Shown here piece after piece: positions 17,572-26,995 of a stretch of 64,000 nucleotides of DNA. A program made the translations under genes and the position numbers. How positions within the stretch are numbered: position 1 is the first letter of the stretch; the number at the start of each line of letters is the position of its first letter. The notes beneath the pieces are model-generated. The model was not told the origin of the DNA. It saw only the letters and a list, made by a program, of their open reading frames with translations, and did no database searches. Location of the stretch: positions 124,001-188,000 of the forward strand of contig NZ_CP156627.1 in NCBI RefSeq assembly GCF_039852015.1. Direction: 5' to 3'. This stretch comes from Robbsia sp. KACC 23696. GTDB lineage: Bacteria; Pseudomonadota; Gammaproteobacteria; Burkholderiales; Burkholderiaceae.

Positions 17572-18408
17572 TCATTTCAAGACCGTCGATAGAAACCGCT
17601 GAAGCCGATCCGATTTCGGCGCAGTGAAAATGTCCGATGCCGCGCCTTGCTCGATGATTTCGCCACCGTCCATGAAGACCACCCGATCCGCCACCTGATG
17701 TGCAAACTCCATTTCGTGGGTGACCACGACCATCGTCGTCCCTGCCGCCGCCAAACCCTTCATGACGTCCAGCACTTCGTGCACGATCTCGGGATCGAGC
17801 GCACTGGTCGGTTCGTCGAAAAGCACCATTTCGGGCTCCATTGCCAGCGCACGCGCAATCGCCACCCGCTGCTTCTGGCCGCCGGACAATGCCGAGGGAT
17901 AGTGATGAATCTTGTCGCCGAGACCCACTTGCCGCAGCAGCGCAATGCCCCGTTCTTCTACCTCCCGCAGAGGCTTGCGTCCGACAATGCGCGGCCCCGA
18001 CAACACGTTTTGCAACGCGGTGTAATGTGGGAACAGATTGAAAGCCTGGAATACCATGCCGAAATGCCGCCGCTCGCGATCCATCTCCCCTTTGCGTTTG
18101 CGGAACAGTTTTCCACGACGCTCCTCCGCGCCGATCATCTGTCCGCGAAACGTCATACGTCCGGCATCGATCAATTCGAGCATATTGATACAGCGCAGCA
18201 ACGTGCTTTTGCCGGAACCCGACGGTCCGATGATGGCCACCACCTCGTTACGCTTGACCGAGAAATCCACGCCCTTCAACGCAACGAAGTCGCCATAGCG
18301 TTTCACCACATCGCGCATTGTCAGAAGCGCTTCGTCGGCGGGTTTCGCCGCAACGGCCGAGGCGGTTTCCTGGCCTGCCTCGGAGATTGGGAAGTCGAAT
18401 GCATTCAT
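17572..18408 (-). CDS. Polar amino-acid ABC transporter ATP-binding protein
   Basis: ATPase of a GlnQ/HisP/TcyN-type importer, 278 aa. Walker A GPSGSGKS, signature LSGGQKQR, Walker [15 protein letters not shown] and the switch His in VVVTHEM are all present, so it should be active. The loop between Walker A and signature contains an insert ([19 protein letters not shown]) longer than in most GlnQ proteins. The start overlaps the permease stop (ATGA), giving coupled translation. The monooxygenase begins 55 bases after its stop. Confidence 0.93.
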   Translation of the reverse strand: MNAFDFPISEAGQETASAVAAKPADEALLTMRDVVKRYGDFVALKGVDFSVKRNEVVAIIGPSGSGKSTLLRCINMLELIDAGRMTFRGQMIGAEERRGKLFRKRKGEMDRERRHFGMVFQAFNLFPHYTALQNVLSGPRIVGRKPLREVEERGIALLRQVGLGDKIHHYPSALSGGQKQRVAIARALAMEPEMVLFDEPTSALDPEIVHEVLDVMKGLAAAGTTMVVVTHEMEFAHQVADRVVFMDGGEIIEQGAASDIFTAPKSDRLQRFLSTVLK

Positions 18409-19334
18409 CGGCTGAACCCCTTGCCGAACCGCTTCTCGAGCATGCTTTGAAACAACATGGCCAGCGACGTCAAAACGAGATACCAGATACACGCGACGGT
18501 CAGCAGCGGAATCGTCTCGAAATTCGTCGAATAGATCTGCTGCACCGTTGTGAGCAGCTCCACATAGCCGATCACCGTCACCAAGGAGGTATTCTTGAAC
18601 ATCGTGATCAACTCGTTCGACAACGGGGGAATGATCACGCGCACGGCCTGCGGGATGACGATGTGCAGCATCATCGCCAGATCGCTCATGCCGATCGCCT
18701 TTGCCGCCTCACGCTGACCGCGATCGATCGAGACCAGACCGCTGCGGAAGATCTCCGCGCTATAGCCTCCGAGGTAGAGTGACAAGCCGAGCACCGCGGC
18801 ACTGTAGCGCGAGATCAACGTCGTCGTGCTGATATCGATCAACGGCGTATCGGTAAAGGGCAACGGGATATAAACACGCGGCACCAAGGCCGACAGGAAG
18901 AAGAGAAACAGCAGCATCACCAAGGTCGGCGTCGCACGGATGACCCAGATATAGCAATAGCCGAACGCCTGGAGCGCCCGGTTGCTTGCCATACGACATG
19001 CCGCAACGAGGCAACCCAAGCAGAGTCCCAACGCGCTCGACAAAATCGTCAGAACGATCGTGTGCTCGAGTCCTTCCAGCACGCGCTTGTGGAACAGGTA
19101 TTTCCACACGATCGGCCATTCCCAACGCGGATTCTGTACGACGAGCAAATACGCCAGGATGAGCGCGACCACGAATAGGCCATTCCAGACATAGTCGATT
19201 ACGCGACGACGATCATGGATCACTGGCGCGGCATCGGTGCGCACCCTCGCCGCATCGTGTAAGCGTTGGCCGTCCGGGGAATCCCGTCCGTCTTTCGGTA
19301 TGACCATAGAAAAAGCGTCGGCTTTTGTGGGCAT
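18405..19334 (-). CDS. Polar amino-acid ABC transporter permease
   Basis: Inner-membrane permease of 309 aa from the HisM/GlnP family. After a hydrophilic leader of about 45 residues there are five or six membrane segments ([53 protein letters not shown]). The family loop [40 protein letters not shown] is the EAA coupling motif. It is coupled to the ATPase gene. ATG 19334 is taken; TTG 19346 is an alternative. Confidence 0.92.
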   Translation of the reverse strand: MPTKADAFSMVIPKDGRDSPDGQRLHDAARVRTDAAPVIHDRRRVIDYVWNGLFVVALILAYLLVVQNPRWEWPIVWKYLFHKRVLEGLEHTIVLTILSSALGLCLGCLVAACRMASNRALQAFGYCYIWVIRATPTLVMLLFLFFLSALVPRVYIPLPFTDTPLIDISTTTLISRYSAAVLGLSLYLGGYSAEIFRSGLVSIDRGQREAAKAIGMSDLAMMLHIVIPQAVRVIIPPLSNELITMFKNTSLVTVIGYVELLTTVQQIYSTNFETIPLLTVACIWYLVLTSLAMLFQSMLEKRFGKGFSR

Positions 19335-19453
19335 AGGAACGTCCAATAAAGCGTGAAGTGGATCGATCGGCCCGCGGATGGCGTGTCGATCGATACCAGA
19401 GGCGCGGGGTTCATCGCCCGATCCGCGATAGCGTCGCGACCGGGCGCCGTACC

Positions 19454-20359
19454 CTATTTCGCGCCGTTGATGGTGAACCCTGGAATCGCGTCTTTTTCAG
19501 AGAGACCCCATTTCTGCATCAACTTCGCGTAGATGCCATCCTTCTGCAATTCCAGGAAAGCAGCTTGAAACGCCATCGCGAGTTTCCTGCCCTTCTCGTC
19601 GTTCGGAAACCCCACGCCATACGGCGCGATGTATTCCGAATACGCGATCTTGTAGCGATCCGGGAATTTGCTGGCGTTATAGCTTGCCACCGGTGAATCG
19701 ATCCATGCGGCATTGCTGCTGTCGTTCCCGATCGCCAGTAGCGTCATATTCGTGTCCGGATAGGTCGTCGACACGATCGGCTTCTTTCCGGCCGCGACAC
19801 ATTTCTCCGACAGCTTTTCCGCCATCTGGACGGTAGCCGTGCCACGCGGAATCGCAACGTTCAAACCGCACAGCGAATCCAGATTCTGAATCGACAGCGT
19901 CGAACCCGGTTTGATCACCACGGTCTCGCTGATATTCAAATAGTCGATCAGCGTCATCATCTTTTGCCGCGACGGAAAGTCGGCGAGCGACAGAATGAAG
20001 TCGAAACGTTTGGCCTGCAGTCCCGGCTGCAGCGCATCGAACGACGTCTGTTGGAAGTCGATCTTCAGCCCCAGCTTTTTCGCGGCTGCTTTTACGAGAT
20101 CAGGAATCAAGCCTGTCAGATTACCGTCGTCATCGATGAATTTCACCGGCGCCACATCGGGATTCACGCCGGTGGTGAGCATTGCACCGGGTTTCTGATA
20201 TTCAAGCGGCAACATTTTGACCAAGGACGGCGACGGCTTGATTGCATCGATATCGACGGCTGGCGCCGCAGCGGCCTGAAACGCGTGCGTCGCGAGCGCG
20301 AAAGCCACACAGTGCAAGGTGCGAGACAGGACTTGGCGGGGAGAAATGCGGGACTTCAC
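19454..20359 (-). CDS. Amino-acid ABC transporter substrate-binding protein
   Basis: Periplasmic binding protein (family 3), 301 aa. The GTG start at 20359 is preceded by AAGGA and gives a normal signal peptide (VLSRTLHCVAFALATHAFQAAAAP); the frame continues 37 codons further upstream, but those residues look non-coding. The mature protein shows GVNPDVAPVKFIDDDGNLTGLIPDLVKAAAKKLGLKIDFQQTSFDALQPGLQAKRFDFILS and the later GLNVAIPRGTA, typical of HisJ/FliY-type receptors for polar or sulfur amino acids. It is separated by 107 bases from the permease gene. The ligand is not determinable by eye. Confidence 0.92.
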   Translation of the reverse strand: MKSRISPRQVLSRTLHCVAFALATHAFQAAAAPAVDIDAIKPSPSLVKMLPLEYQKPGAMLTTGVNPDVAPVKFIDDDGNLTGLIPDLVKAAAKKLGLKIDFQQTSFDALQPGLQAKRFDFILSLADFPSRQKMMTLIDYLNISETVVIKPGSTLSIQNLDSLCGLNVAIPRGTATVQMAEKLSEKCVAAGKKPIVSTTYPDTNMTLLAIGNDSSNAAWIDSPVASYNASKFPDRYKIAYSEYIAPYGVGFPNDEKGRKLAMAFQAAFLELQKDGIYAKLMQKWGLSEKDAIPGFTINGAK

Positions 20360-20574
20360 AGGGCGGTTCCTTAAAACGGCAGCGCGGCGCCGGAGTGGGA
20401 AGAAAGTCGAAACGCTCGCGCAACCATTCGGCGCGGCAAAAACGAGGGGGTGGAGAAGCCCGAAGACCACTGCACGACCCGCTCACAAAAAGCATCGACT
20501 CCGATTCGATTGACGACCGACATCGACCCGATTCTTTTTCGACATATAGCGAGGGTCAAATTCTTTCTTTTTCG

Positions 20575-20589
20575 ACCGGTATAACCGGT
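20575..20589. repeat. ACCGGT-ATA-ACCGGT palindromic element
   Basis: Two self-complementary ACCGGT hexamers separated by ATA form a 15-bp symmetric element 53 bases before the glycerate kinase start, in the space between that gene and the binding-protein gene. It could be an operator; no regulator is identified. Confidence 0.4.
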
Positions 20590-20641
20590 GTGCATGTCGA
20601 TCCGGTAAAGTGCGATATGTTCATGTCTTCCGCAGACCCTC

Positions 20642-21802
20642 ATGCCCGCACCATCGCCCCGCCCCATCATCGTCGTCGCGCCAGATTCCTTTAAAGGTTC
20701 GCTCGCGGCCGAGGCTGTCGCGCACGCGATCGCCGACGGTATTCGAAGCGTGCTGCCCGACGCCGAGGTGCGGGAATGCCCGATGGCCGACGGCGGCGAA
20801 GGCAGTCTCGACGCGATCATGCATCAAGGCGGCGAGCGCATCCCCCTGACGGTCCAGGGCGCGAGCGGCATGCCGCGAACGATCGTCGCGGGTATGACGT
20901 CGGATGGCACCGCGATCGTCGAGTCCGCCGATATCGTCGGCATCACCGATCCGATCGGCATGTCGGTGCCGGTGGCTGCGCGCAGCTCGGCAGGGCTGGG
21001 CGAGGCGCTATCTCAATTAATGGATCGAGGTGCGGCACGGTGCTTGATCGCACTCGGAGGCACCAGCACGAATGATGGCGGCGCCGGTTTCCTGGCCGCG
21101 CTCGGCGTGCGTATGTTCGATTCCGCAGGACGGCGTGTCACGCCGACACTGGAAACACTGCCCGACATCGTTCGCGTCGACGTATCCGGCATCGATTCGA
21201 GACTCGCACGATGCGAGATCGTCGGCATGGCGGATGTCGATAACCCCCTCTGCGGCCCACGCGGTGCGACCGCTGTTTTCGGGCCGCAGAAAGGCGTGGA
21301 GACCGATAGCGTCACGCGGCATGACGCAGCCATTGAACGGTTTTCAGCGCTGCTGGAAACGGCATTCGGTCACGCGCATGCGGCGTCGCCCGGCGCCGGC
21401 GCGGCGGGCGGCCTGGGCTTTGCCATTCGCATGCTGGGTGGCAGCTTGCAATCCGGTGCGGAATTGGTGGCCGAGCAGATCGGGTTGCGCGCGGCGCTGT
21501 TCGGCGCCGACTGGTTGATCACCGGCGAAGGCCGGTCCGATACGCAGACGGTCGGCGGCAAGGCACCGTTCGCTGCGGCGGTTTGTGCGCACGCGGCAGG
21601 CGTGCCGCCGACGCTCTTGTCCGGTGCCATCGACCGCAGCGCCTTAGCGTTATTGGGGCGACATTTCGCCGGCTGTTTCGCGATTGCCGACGGCCCGATG
21701 TCGTTGGAAAGCGCGATCGAGAACGCTGCACTATTGCTGCATAACGCAGCCGCCGAACTGACGCGACTGCGTTTCTACACTGCGTCCTCAGGGCGTCTGT
21801 AA
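20642..21802 (+). CDS. Glycerate kinase (GlxK/GarK family)
   Basis: Phosphorylates D-glycerate (2-glycerate-forming class typical of GarK/GlxK) with ATP, feeding glycolysis from glyoxylate, galactarate or glucarate. 386 aa, the normal length. It opens IIVVAPDSFKGSLAAEAVA and keeps ECPMADGGEGSLDAI, LIALGGTSTNDGGAGFLAALG, the DVDNPLCG segment with ATAVFGPQKG, PGAGAAGGLGFA and LITGEGRSDTQTVGGKAP. It is a monocistronic plus-strand gene whose last 15 bases overlap the 3' end of the convergent dehydratase. Its place beside a hexonate-type cluster fits aldarate or hexonate use. Confidence 0.94.
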   Translation: MPAPSPRPIIVVAPDSFKGSLAAEAVAHAIADGIRSVLPDAEVRECPMADGGEGSLDAIMHQGGERIPLTVQGASGMPRTIVAGMTSDGTAIVESADIVGITDPIGMSVPVAARSSAGLGEALSQLMDRGAARCLIALGGTSTNDGGAGFLAALGVRMFDSAGRRVTPTLETLPDIVRVDVSGIDSRLARCEIVGMADVDNPLCGPRGATAVFGPQKGVETDSVTRHDAAIERFSALLETAFGHAHAASPGAGAAGGLGFAIRMLGGSLQSGAELVAEQIGLRAALFGADWLITGEGRSDTQTVGGKAPFAAAVCAHAAGVPPTLLSGAIDRSALALLGRHFAGCFAIADGPMSLESAIENAALLLHNAAAELTRLRFYTASSGRL

Positions 21803-23035
21803 GCTGCCATCGCGCAGACGCGTCTGCGTCCAGGTCGTGACCGTATTCGTACAAGGAAAGCGCTTGGCCGCGGCCTCATCGATCGACACGCCCAAGCCGG
21901 GCGCCGCGTTCGGATACACATAGCCGTTCCGATATTCCGGCAAGCCCGGAAATACATCGAGCAGCGCCGCATGGGGCCCTTTCAGCTCCTGGATCACGAA
22001 GTTGGGCGGCTCGACGCCCGACCACTCCTGGACGCCGAAGTTGCGCGCGGACAAATCGAGATGAATGTTTGCCGCGTGCGCGAAGGGCGACATATCGCCC
22101 GGGCCATGCCACGCAGTGCGGACCCCGTACTGCTCGGCAAAGATCTGCAATTTTCGCGTAGGCGTGATACCGCCCAGTTGGCTCGGATGCACGCGAATGA
22201 AATCGATCAGTCGCTCGGCAATCAAGGCGCGCCATTCGAACGGATGGTTGAACAGCTCCCCCTGCGCCAGCGGTGTCGTGGTTTTGGCGCGCAGTTGCCG
22301 CAGCCATTCTCCATCCTCCAACGGGATGGCGTCCTCCAGGAAAAACAACTGATAGGGCTCCAAGGCGTTCGCGAAACGGATGGCGTCGATGGGCGCGAGG
22401 CGTTCGTGCACATCGTGAATCAACTCGACATCGAACCCTACGCGACTTCGCAAACCGTCGAACAACTTCAAGGTGTCGCGCATGTACTGACGGGTATCCA
22501 GATAAATGCCGTCCGGCGCCCCATCTGGCGCATAGGCCGGCGCTTTGCCGAAACCGCCACCGCCATAGCCGCCGCTTTGACAACGAATATGCGTCACGCC
22601 CTGCTCGCGATACCGCGCGATGGTGTCGCACAAAGCGCTCACATCGCGCCCTTCCGCATGCCGATACACCGGTACCGCTTCGCGGCTTTTGCCGCCGAAC
22701 AATTGGTATAGCGGCAGGCCGGCTGCCTTGCCCTTGATATCCCATAAAGCCATGTCGACACCGGAGATCGCGTTGTTCTCGATCGGCCCGTTACGCCAAT
22801 AGCCGTTCTGGTGCATCAGTTGCCATAGGTCTTCGATGGCATGGGCATCGCGACCGATGATCAGCGGACGCAAATACTCCTCGAGCACGCATTTCACCGC
22901 GAGATGACGATAGGCAAATGTCGCACAGCCATAACCGACAAGGCCAGGCTGGTTCGTTTCGATTTTCACGACGACGAGGTTGATCCCTTCGGGCGCCGTC
23001 AGAATGACCTTCAAGTCCGTAATCAGTGTCGTCAT
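21788..23035 (-). CDS. Enolase-superfamily dehydratase, ManD/RspA subgroup
   Basis: Probable sugar-acid dehydratase of 415 aa (mannonate or gluconate dehydratase, or the poorly active RspA type). The N-terminal lid domain is followed by a beta/alpha barrel with the metal ligands in order: Asp in ELIHDVHERLAPI, Glu in FFLEDAIP and Glu in LAQGELFN, then TAWHGPGDMSPFAHAANIH with the catalytic-site His. The sequence around YRHAEGRDVS and QSGGYGGGGFGKA matches the ManD loop region. ManD-like proteins range from efficient mannonate dehydratases to ones with little activity, so the substrate needs assay. It heads no visible operon partner closer than the MFS gene 51 bases upstream; both read leftward. 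Confidence 0.88.
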   Translation of the reverse strand: MTTLITDLKVILTAPEGINLVVVKIETNQPGLVGYGCATFAYRHLAVKCVLEEYLRPLIIGRDAHAIEDLWQLMHQNGYWRNGPIENNAISGVDMALWDIKGKAAGLPLYQLFGGKSREAVPVYRHAEGRDVSALCDTIARYREQGVTHIRCQSGGYGGGGFGKAPAYAPDGAPDGIYLDTRQYMRDTLKLFDGLRSRVGFDVELIHDVHERLAPIDAIRFANALEPYQLFFLEDAIPLEDGEWLRQLRAKTTTPLAQGELFNHPFEWRALIAERLIDFIRVHPSQLGGITPTRKLQIFAEQYGVRTAWHGPGDMSPFAHAANIHLDLSARNFGVQEWSGVEPPNFVIQELKGPHAALLDVFPGLPEYRNGYVYPNAAPGLGVSIDEAAAKRFPCTNTVTTWTQTRLRDGSLQTP

Positions 23036-23086
23036 AATCGGTATTCCATTTCGATAAATCGGCGCGCGATACGCACGCCTAGTTTT

Positions 23087-24382
23087 TTAAGACGAGGCCC
23101 GGACTTCCATCGCCCGCTTATCGACGCGGCTCTCGGCGCTACGATTCGGCACCGTCATCATCAGGAAGACCGAGGCGAGCAGCGCCGCTGCCATGAAGAT
23201 GTAAGACACGGCAGGGCTGCCCGTGGCACTGTTGAGATAGCCGACCAGATAGGCACCCAAAAACGCGCCCAATGCGCCGCAGGCATTCACGAGGCCGATC
23301 GCGCCACCCAGCACATTGCTCGGAATCAATTCGGGAATCAGCGCGAAGAACGGCCCGTATGGGGCGTACATCGTCGCACCCGCGATGACCAGCAACGTGA
23401 ACGACCACCAGAAATGCGTGCTACCCAACAGATAGGAACCGACAAACGCGATGGTCCCGATCAGCAGCAAGGGCCAGACAAAGAGCTTGCGATTGCCGGT
23501 CCGATCGGAAAGCCAAGAGGCCAATAACATCAACACGATGGCCGCCAGATAAGGCACAGCCGCAAGCCAGCCGACCGAGACGATATCGATCGTCGAGGCC
23601 GCCTTCAAAATCGACGGGAGCCACATGATGAAGCCGTACACGCCGATGCTCCACAGCGCGTGAATGGCGCAGCATTTCAAGACGATCGACGAACGGAAGG
23701 CGCCGCGGTAATCGCGTACCGGTGCGATGCCGGTTTGCTCCGAATCGAACCGCGCCTGCAAGCGACGCTTCTCATCGTCGGTCAGCCAGCGCGCATCGGC
23801 CGGCCGCTCACTGACGGTGAACCACCAAATGACCGCCCAGACCAATGCCGGCAGCCCTTCGAGGACGAACATATGACGCCAGCCGAAGCTGTGCACGAGA
23901 TAGCCCGACACGACCGACATCCATAACACGGTGACGGGATTTCCCAGAATCAGGAAGGTATTGGCGCGCGATCGCTCCGTCTTCGTAAACCAGCGACTGA
24001 TATACATCAGCATCGACGGCATGACAGCGGCCTCCACCAAGCCGAGAACGAAGCGGAGCACCATCAGCGTCGGAATGTTGCTGACCATGCCGGTCGCGGC
24101 CGCGCAGAGCCCCCACAGCACGAGGCTGCAGAAGATCAACTTCCGCACGCTGTTACGCTGCGCATAGATCGCACCGGGAACCTGGAACAAGCAATATCCC
24201 AAAAAGAACAAGGCACCGATCAACGACGACGTCGCGGCACTGATGCCGAGATCGGTATTGATGCCGGCTGCAGCGGCGAATCCGTAATTGGCGCGGTCGA
24301 GATAGGCCAGGCTGTAGGTGATGAAGATCACCGGCATCAGGTACCACCACCTGCGGGTGGCGATAGGTTGCGCATCGTTCAT
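23087..24382 (-). CDS. MFS transporter, anion:cation symporter (ACS) family
   Basis: Twelve-helix transporter of 431 aa related to the galactonate, glucarate and hexuronate carriers (DgoT, GudP, ExuT). It shows RRWWYLMPVIFITYSLAYLDRANYGFAAA at helix 1, the ACS signature, then LFFLGYCLFQVPGAIYAQR and LGLVEAAVMPSMLMYISRWF. The neighbourhood (ManD-type dehydratase, gluconate dehydrogenase-like SDR, FadR-type regulator) supports a sugar-acid substrate. GGAGACGAGAC precedes the ATG. Confidence 0.92.
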   Translation of the reverse strand: MNDAQPIATRRWWYLMPVIFITYSLAYLDRANYGFAAAAGINTDLGISAATSSLIGALFFLGYCLFQVPGAIYAQRNSVRKLIFCSLVLWGLCAAATGMVSNIPTLMVLRFVLGLVEAAVMPSMLMYISRWFTKTERSRANTFLILGNPVTVLWMSVVSGYLVHSFGWRHMFVLEGLPALVWAVIWWFTVSERPADARWLTDDEKRRLQARFDSEQTGIAPVRDYRGAFRSSIVLKCCAIHALWSIGVYGFIMWLPSILKAASTIDIVSVGWLAAVPYLAAIVLMLLASWLSDRTGNRKLFVWPLLLIGTIAFVGSYLLGSTHFWWSFTLLVIAGATMYAPYGPFFALIPELIPSNVLGGAIGLVNACGALGAFLGAYLVGYLNSATGSPAVSYIFMAAALLASVFLMMTVPNRSAESRVDKRAMEVRASS

Positions 24383-24451
24383 GATCTGTCTCGTCTCCGG
24401 TGATTTCGATAGCGCGTAAGCGCTTTCATTTCAGCGTTTTTTAAAACATGT

Positions 24452-25219
24452 TTACAGCACGGACAACCAGCCGCCATCGACGAAGATGATCTGGCCATTC
24501 ACATAGCTCGACGCAGCGGACGCCAAATACACGGCTGTTCCGGCCAACTCGTCGGGCTTGCCCCAACGCTGTGACGGATTGCTGCTCTTTACCCAGGCGT
24601 CGAAACGCGCATCGTCGATCAGGGGCTTGTTCATATCGGTCAGGATATAGCCGGGCCCGATGGCGTTCGCCTGGATATCGAACGGCCCCCATTCGGCGCT
24701 CATCGCGCGGGTCAGCATTTTGATACCGCCCTTCGCCGCCGTGTACGCGCCCACCGTCGGGCGCGCGCCCTCGCTGGTCAATGAGCCGATATTGATGACC
24801 TTGCCGCCATTGCCGCGTGCAATCATTCGCCGTGCCGCTTCCTTGCCGACGATAAACGCGCTGGTGAGGTTGGTATCGATCACCCTTTGCCAATCCGCCA
24901 GCCCGAGTTCGACCAAGGGCTTGCGGAACTGGATGCCGGCATTGTTGATAAGAATGTCGATTGCCACCTCCGCGTCATCCCATGCCTTGAACGCCGCGGC
25001 AACGTCGGTTTCATTGGTCACGTCGAACGCGCGTCCCAATATGTCGAAGCCTTCGCTTTTCAGCGTGGCCACGGCCGGCGCGACGGTTTCCTCACGGGTG
25101 CCGTTGATGATGACGCGCGCTCCGGCTTGCGCCAGACCGCGTGCCAGCGAAAAGCCGATTCCGCGAGCCGAACCCGTTATCAACGCCGTGCGACCGGTCA
25201 AATCGAATAAGCTGCTCAT
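24452..25219 (-). CDS. SDR oxidoreductase, gluconate 5-dehydrogenase-like
   Basis: NAD(P)-dependent dehydrogenase of 255 aa. MSSLFDLTGRTALITGSARGIGFSLARGLA is the typical start of gluconate 5-dehydrogenase (IdnO/Gno) proteins. The other classical motifs are complete: LINNAGIQFRKPL, INIGSL with the active Ser, YTAAKGG for Tyr and Lys, and GYILTDMN. In this gene set it would interconvert a hexonate and its keto form, for example gluconate and 5-ketogluconate. Substrate assignment rests on likeness and neighbours. It sits 69 bases upstream of the MFS gene in the same direction. Confidence 0.88.
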   Translation of the reverse strand: MSSLFDLTGRTALITGSARGIGFSLARGLAQAGARVIINGTREETVAPAVATLKSEGFDILGRAFDVTNETDVAAAFKAWDDAEVAIDILINNAGIQFRKPLVELGLADWQRVIDTNLTSAFIVGKEAARRMIARGNGGKVINIGSLTSEGARPTVGAYTAAKGGIKMLTRAMSAEWGPFDIQANAIGPGYILTDMNKPLIDDARFDAWVKSSNPSQRWGKPDELAGTAVYLASAASSYVNGQIIFVDGGWLSVL

Positions 25220-25270
25220 GGTGCGTTTCCTTGATGTCGTGAGTGGGCGGTATCGCGTGACGATCCGCGC

Positions 25271-25987
25271 TTAGGTGGCAACAGCCGCATTTTTTAAGAT
25301 CGCTTCGCGGTCCGCGAAATCGTTTGCGGCGCGGTCGATCAGCTCCAGTGCCGCGCGTTCCGCCGCAGCGGGATTGGCTTGCTCGATGGCCCGACAGAGC
25401 GCTTCGTGCATCGGCAACGAGCGCGCAGGGCCCCCTTCGATTTCAGAACTCAAAGCAAAGCTGGTGCGTAATATCGCGGATAAGGCCGTCTGCATCTGCT
25501 GAATGAACTGGTTATTGCAGGCTGAAAAGATCGCGCCATGAAACGCGAGGTCCGCCGGCACATACTCGCCGCGTCCCGCCACGGCCGCCGCCATGGCGTC
25601 ATAAGCGTAACGAAGCGCTCGGCGCTCCATATCGGTGGCGCGCGCCGCTGCCAGCTTGGCGGCTTGCGGTTCGATGATCCGTCGCAACTCCATCAAATCC
25701 CGAATCAGCACCGTGTCGACAGTGCCCGCTTTCGCGCGCCACGCGATCACGTCAGGATCGAACAACTGCCATCGCGTGCGGGCGGTGACCACGGTGCCGT
25801 GCCGACGCCGGACCTCGAGCATCCCTTTGGCAGAAAGCGATTTCACGCTTTCGCGAATCGTGATCCGACTGACGGCCAGCTGCTGCGCCAATTCGGGCTC
25901 GGAGGGCAGCACATCCCCCGGCGCAAAGTGGCCGCTGCAAATCTGCTCCCCCAATCGATCGAGAACCTGGCGAAAAACCGTCAACAT
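25271..25987 (-). CDS. FadR-subfamily GntR regulator (FCD domain)
   Basis: Transcriptional regulator of 238 aa. The winged helix is clear: LDRLGEQICSGHFAPGDVLPSEPELAQQLAVSRITIRESVKSLSAKGMLEVRRRHGTVV. The C-terminal FCD effector domain has the LMELRRIIEPQAAKLAAARAT segment and the metal-binding pattern of D..FH and later H residues (LAFHGAIFSACNN, LPMHEALCRAIEQ). Such regulators bind sugar acids or other carboxylates and usually repress the adjacent catabolic operon, here the SDR, MFS and dehydratase genes. ATG 25987 is used; the frame stays open upstream without a better ribosome site. Confidence 0.92.
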   Translation of the reverse strand: MLTVFRQVLDRLGEQICSGHFAPGDVLPSEPELAQQLAVSRITIRESVKSLSAKGMLEVRRRHGTVVTARTRWQLFDPDVIAWRAKAGTVDTVLIRDLMELRRIIEPQAAKLAAARATDMERRALRYAYDAMAAAVAGRGEYVPADLAFHGAIFSACNNQFIQQMQTALSAILRTSFALSSEIEGGPARSLPMHEALCRAIEQANPAAAERAALELIDRAANDFADREAILKNAAVAT

Positions 25988-25997
25988 TGCGCTTTGC

Positions 25998-26007
25998 CAT
26001 ACGTATG
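25998..26007. promoter_or_regulatory. CATACGTATG palindrome, candidate operator of the GntR regulator
   Basis: A perfect 10-bp palindrome centred 15 bases upstream of the regulator start, in the 183-base region between it and the divergent SDR gene. FCD-type regulators often bind short palindromes in their own promoter. Evidence is position and symmetry only. Confidence 0.4.
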
Positions 26008-26170
26008 ATGTATTGCAAAAGTAACGTATCTCATAATTATTGTTCAATGCGGGGAAACCCTTGCCTCGGCACGATTTCTCCGGCGCGACTATGATGAAAT
26101 GAACACGCGCGGAGTGGACCGGCGGATCATTGGTCGGGTCCGCGCGCCCACGCACAACAGGAGCAATTCA

Positions 26171-26965
26171 GTGAAAATCGATTTGAAAGGCAAGACCGCA
26201 CTGGTCACGGCGTCAACGGGCGGCATTGGATTTGCCATCGCGAAGGGCCTGGCCGAAAGTGGCGCGGCCGTGGTGATCAACGGCCGCAGCGAGGGCTCGG
26301 TGGCCAAAGCGCGGGAGAAACTGGCCGCCCTGGTTCCCGGCGCCACGCTCCACGGCGCGGCCGCGGATCTCGCATCGGATGCGGGCGTCGACGCCCTGCT
26401 CAAGCAGTTGCCCGCCATCGATATCCTGATCAACAACGCCGGGATCTATGGCCCGAGCGATTTTTTTGAGACGGACGACGCCACGTGGGAGCGCTATTGG
26501 CAGACCAATGTGATGAGTGGTATTCGCCTGTCGCGCGCGCTTACGCCCGCGATGGCGAAGCAGTCGTGGGGTCGCGTGGTCTTCATTTCGTCGGAGTCGG
26601 CCCGTAACATTCCGGCTGACATGGTGCACTACGGCGTGACGAAGACCGCTCAGTTGTCGCTTTCGCGGGGATTGGCGAAACGCCTCGCCGGCACCGGCGT
26701 GACGGTCAATGCAGTACTGCCGGGCCCGACGCTTTCGGACGGCTTCGCCGACATGACGAAGGATGAAGTTGCGCGGACAGGCAAATCGCAAGAAGAAGTC
26801 GCTGCGGAATTCGTCATGGCGCACCGCCCTTCGTCGATCATCCAACGCGCCGCCACCGTCGAGGAAGTGGCGAACATGGTGGTCTATGTCAGCTCGGTGC
26901 AAGCGTCCGCCACCTCCGGTGCGGCGTTGCGCGTGGACGGCGGCGTCGTCGACGATATCGTTTGA
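26171..26965 (+). CDS. SDR oxidoreductase
   Basis: NAD(P)-dependent dehydrogenase of 264 aa. The GTG start at 26171 has AGGAG 7 bases upstream and yields the family-typical MKIDLKGKTALVTASTGGIGFAIAKGLAE. Motifs: ILINNAGIYGPSDF, VVFISSESARNIP (active Ser), HYGVTKTAQL, where Tyr and Lys of YxxxK are kept, and SGAALRVDGG at the end. It diverges from the GntR gene, so may belong to its regulon. An in-frame ATG at 26099 would add 24 atypical residues. Substrate unknown. Confidence 0.91.
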   Translation: MKIDLKGKTALVTASTGGIGFAIAKGLAESGAAVVINGRSEGSVAKAREKLAALVPGATLHGAAADLASDAGVDALLKQLPAIDILINNAGIYGPSDFFETDDATWERYWQTNVMSGIRLSRALTPAMAKQSWGRVVFISSESARNIPADMVHYGVTKTAQLSLSRGLAKRLAGTGVTVNAVLPGPTLSDGFADMTKDEVARTGKSQEEVAAEFVMAHRPSSIIQRAATVEEVANMVVYVSSVQASATSGAALRVDGGVVDDIV

Positions 26966-26995
26966 GTTCTGGAAAAAGGTATGGCCGCGTACGGT

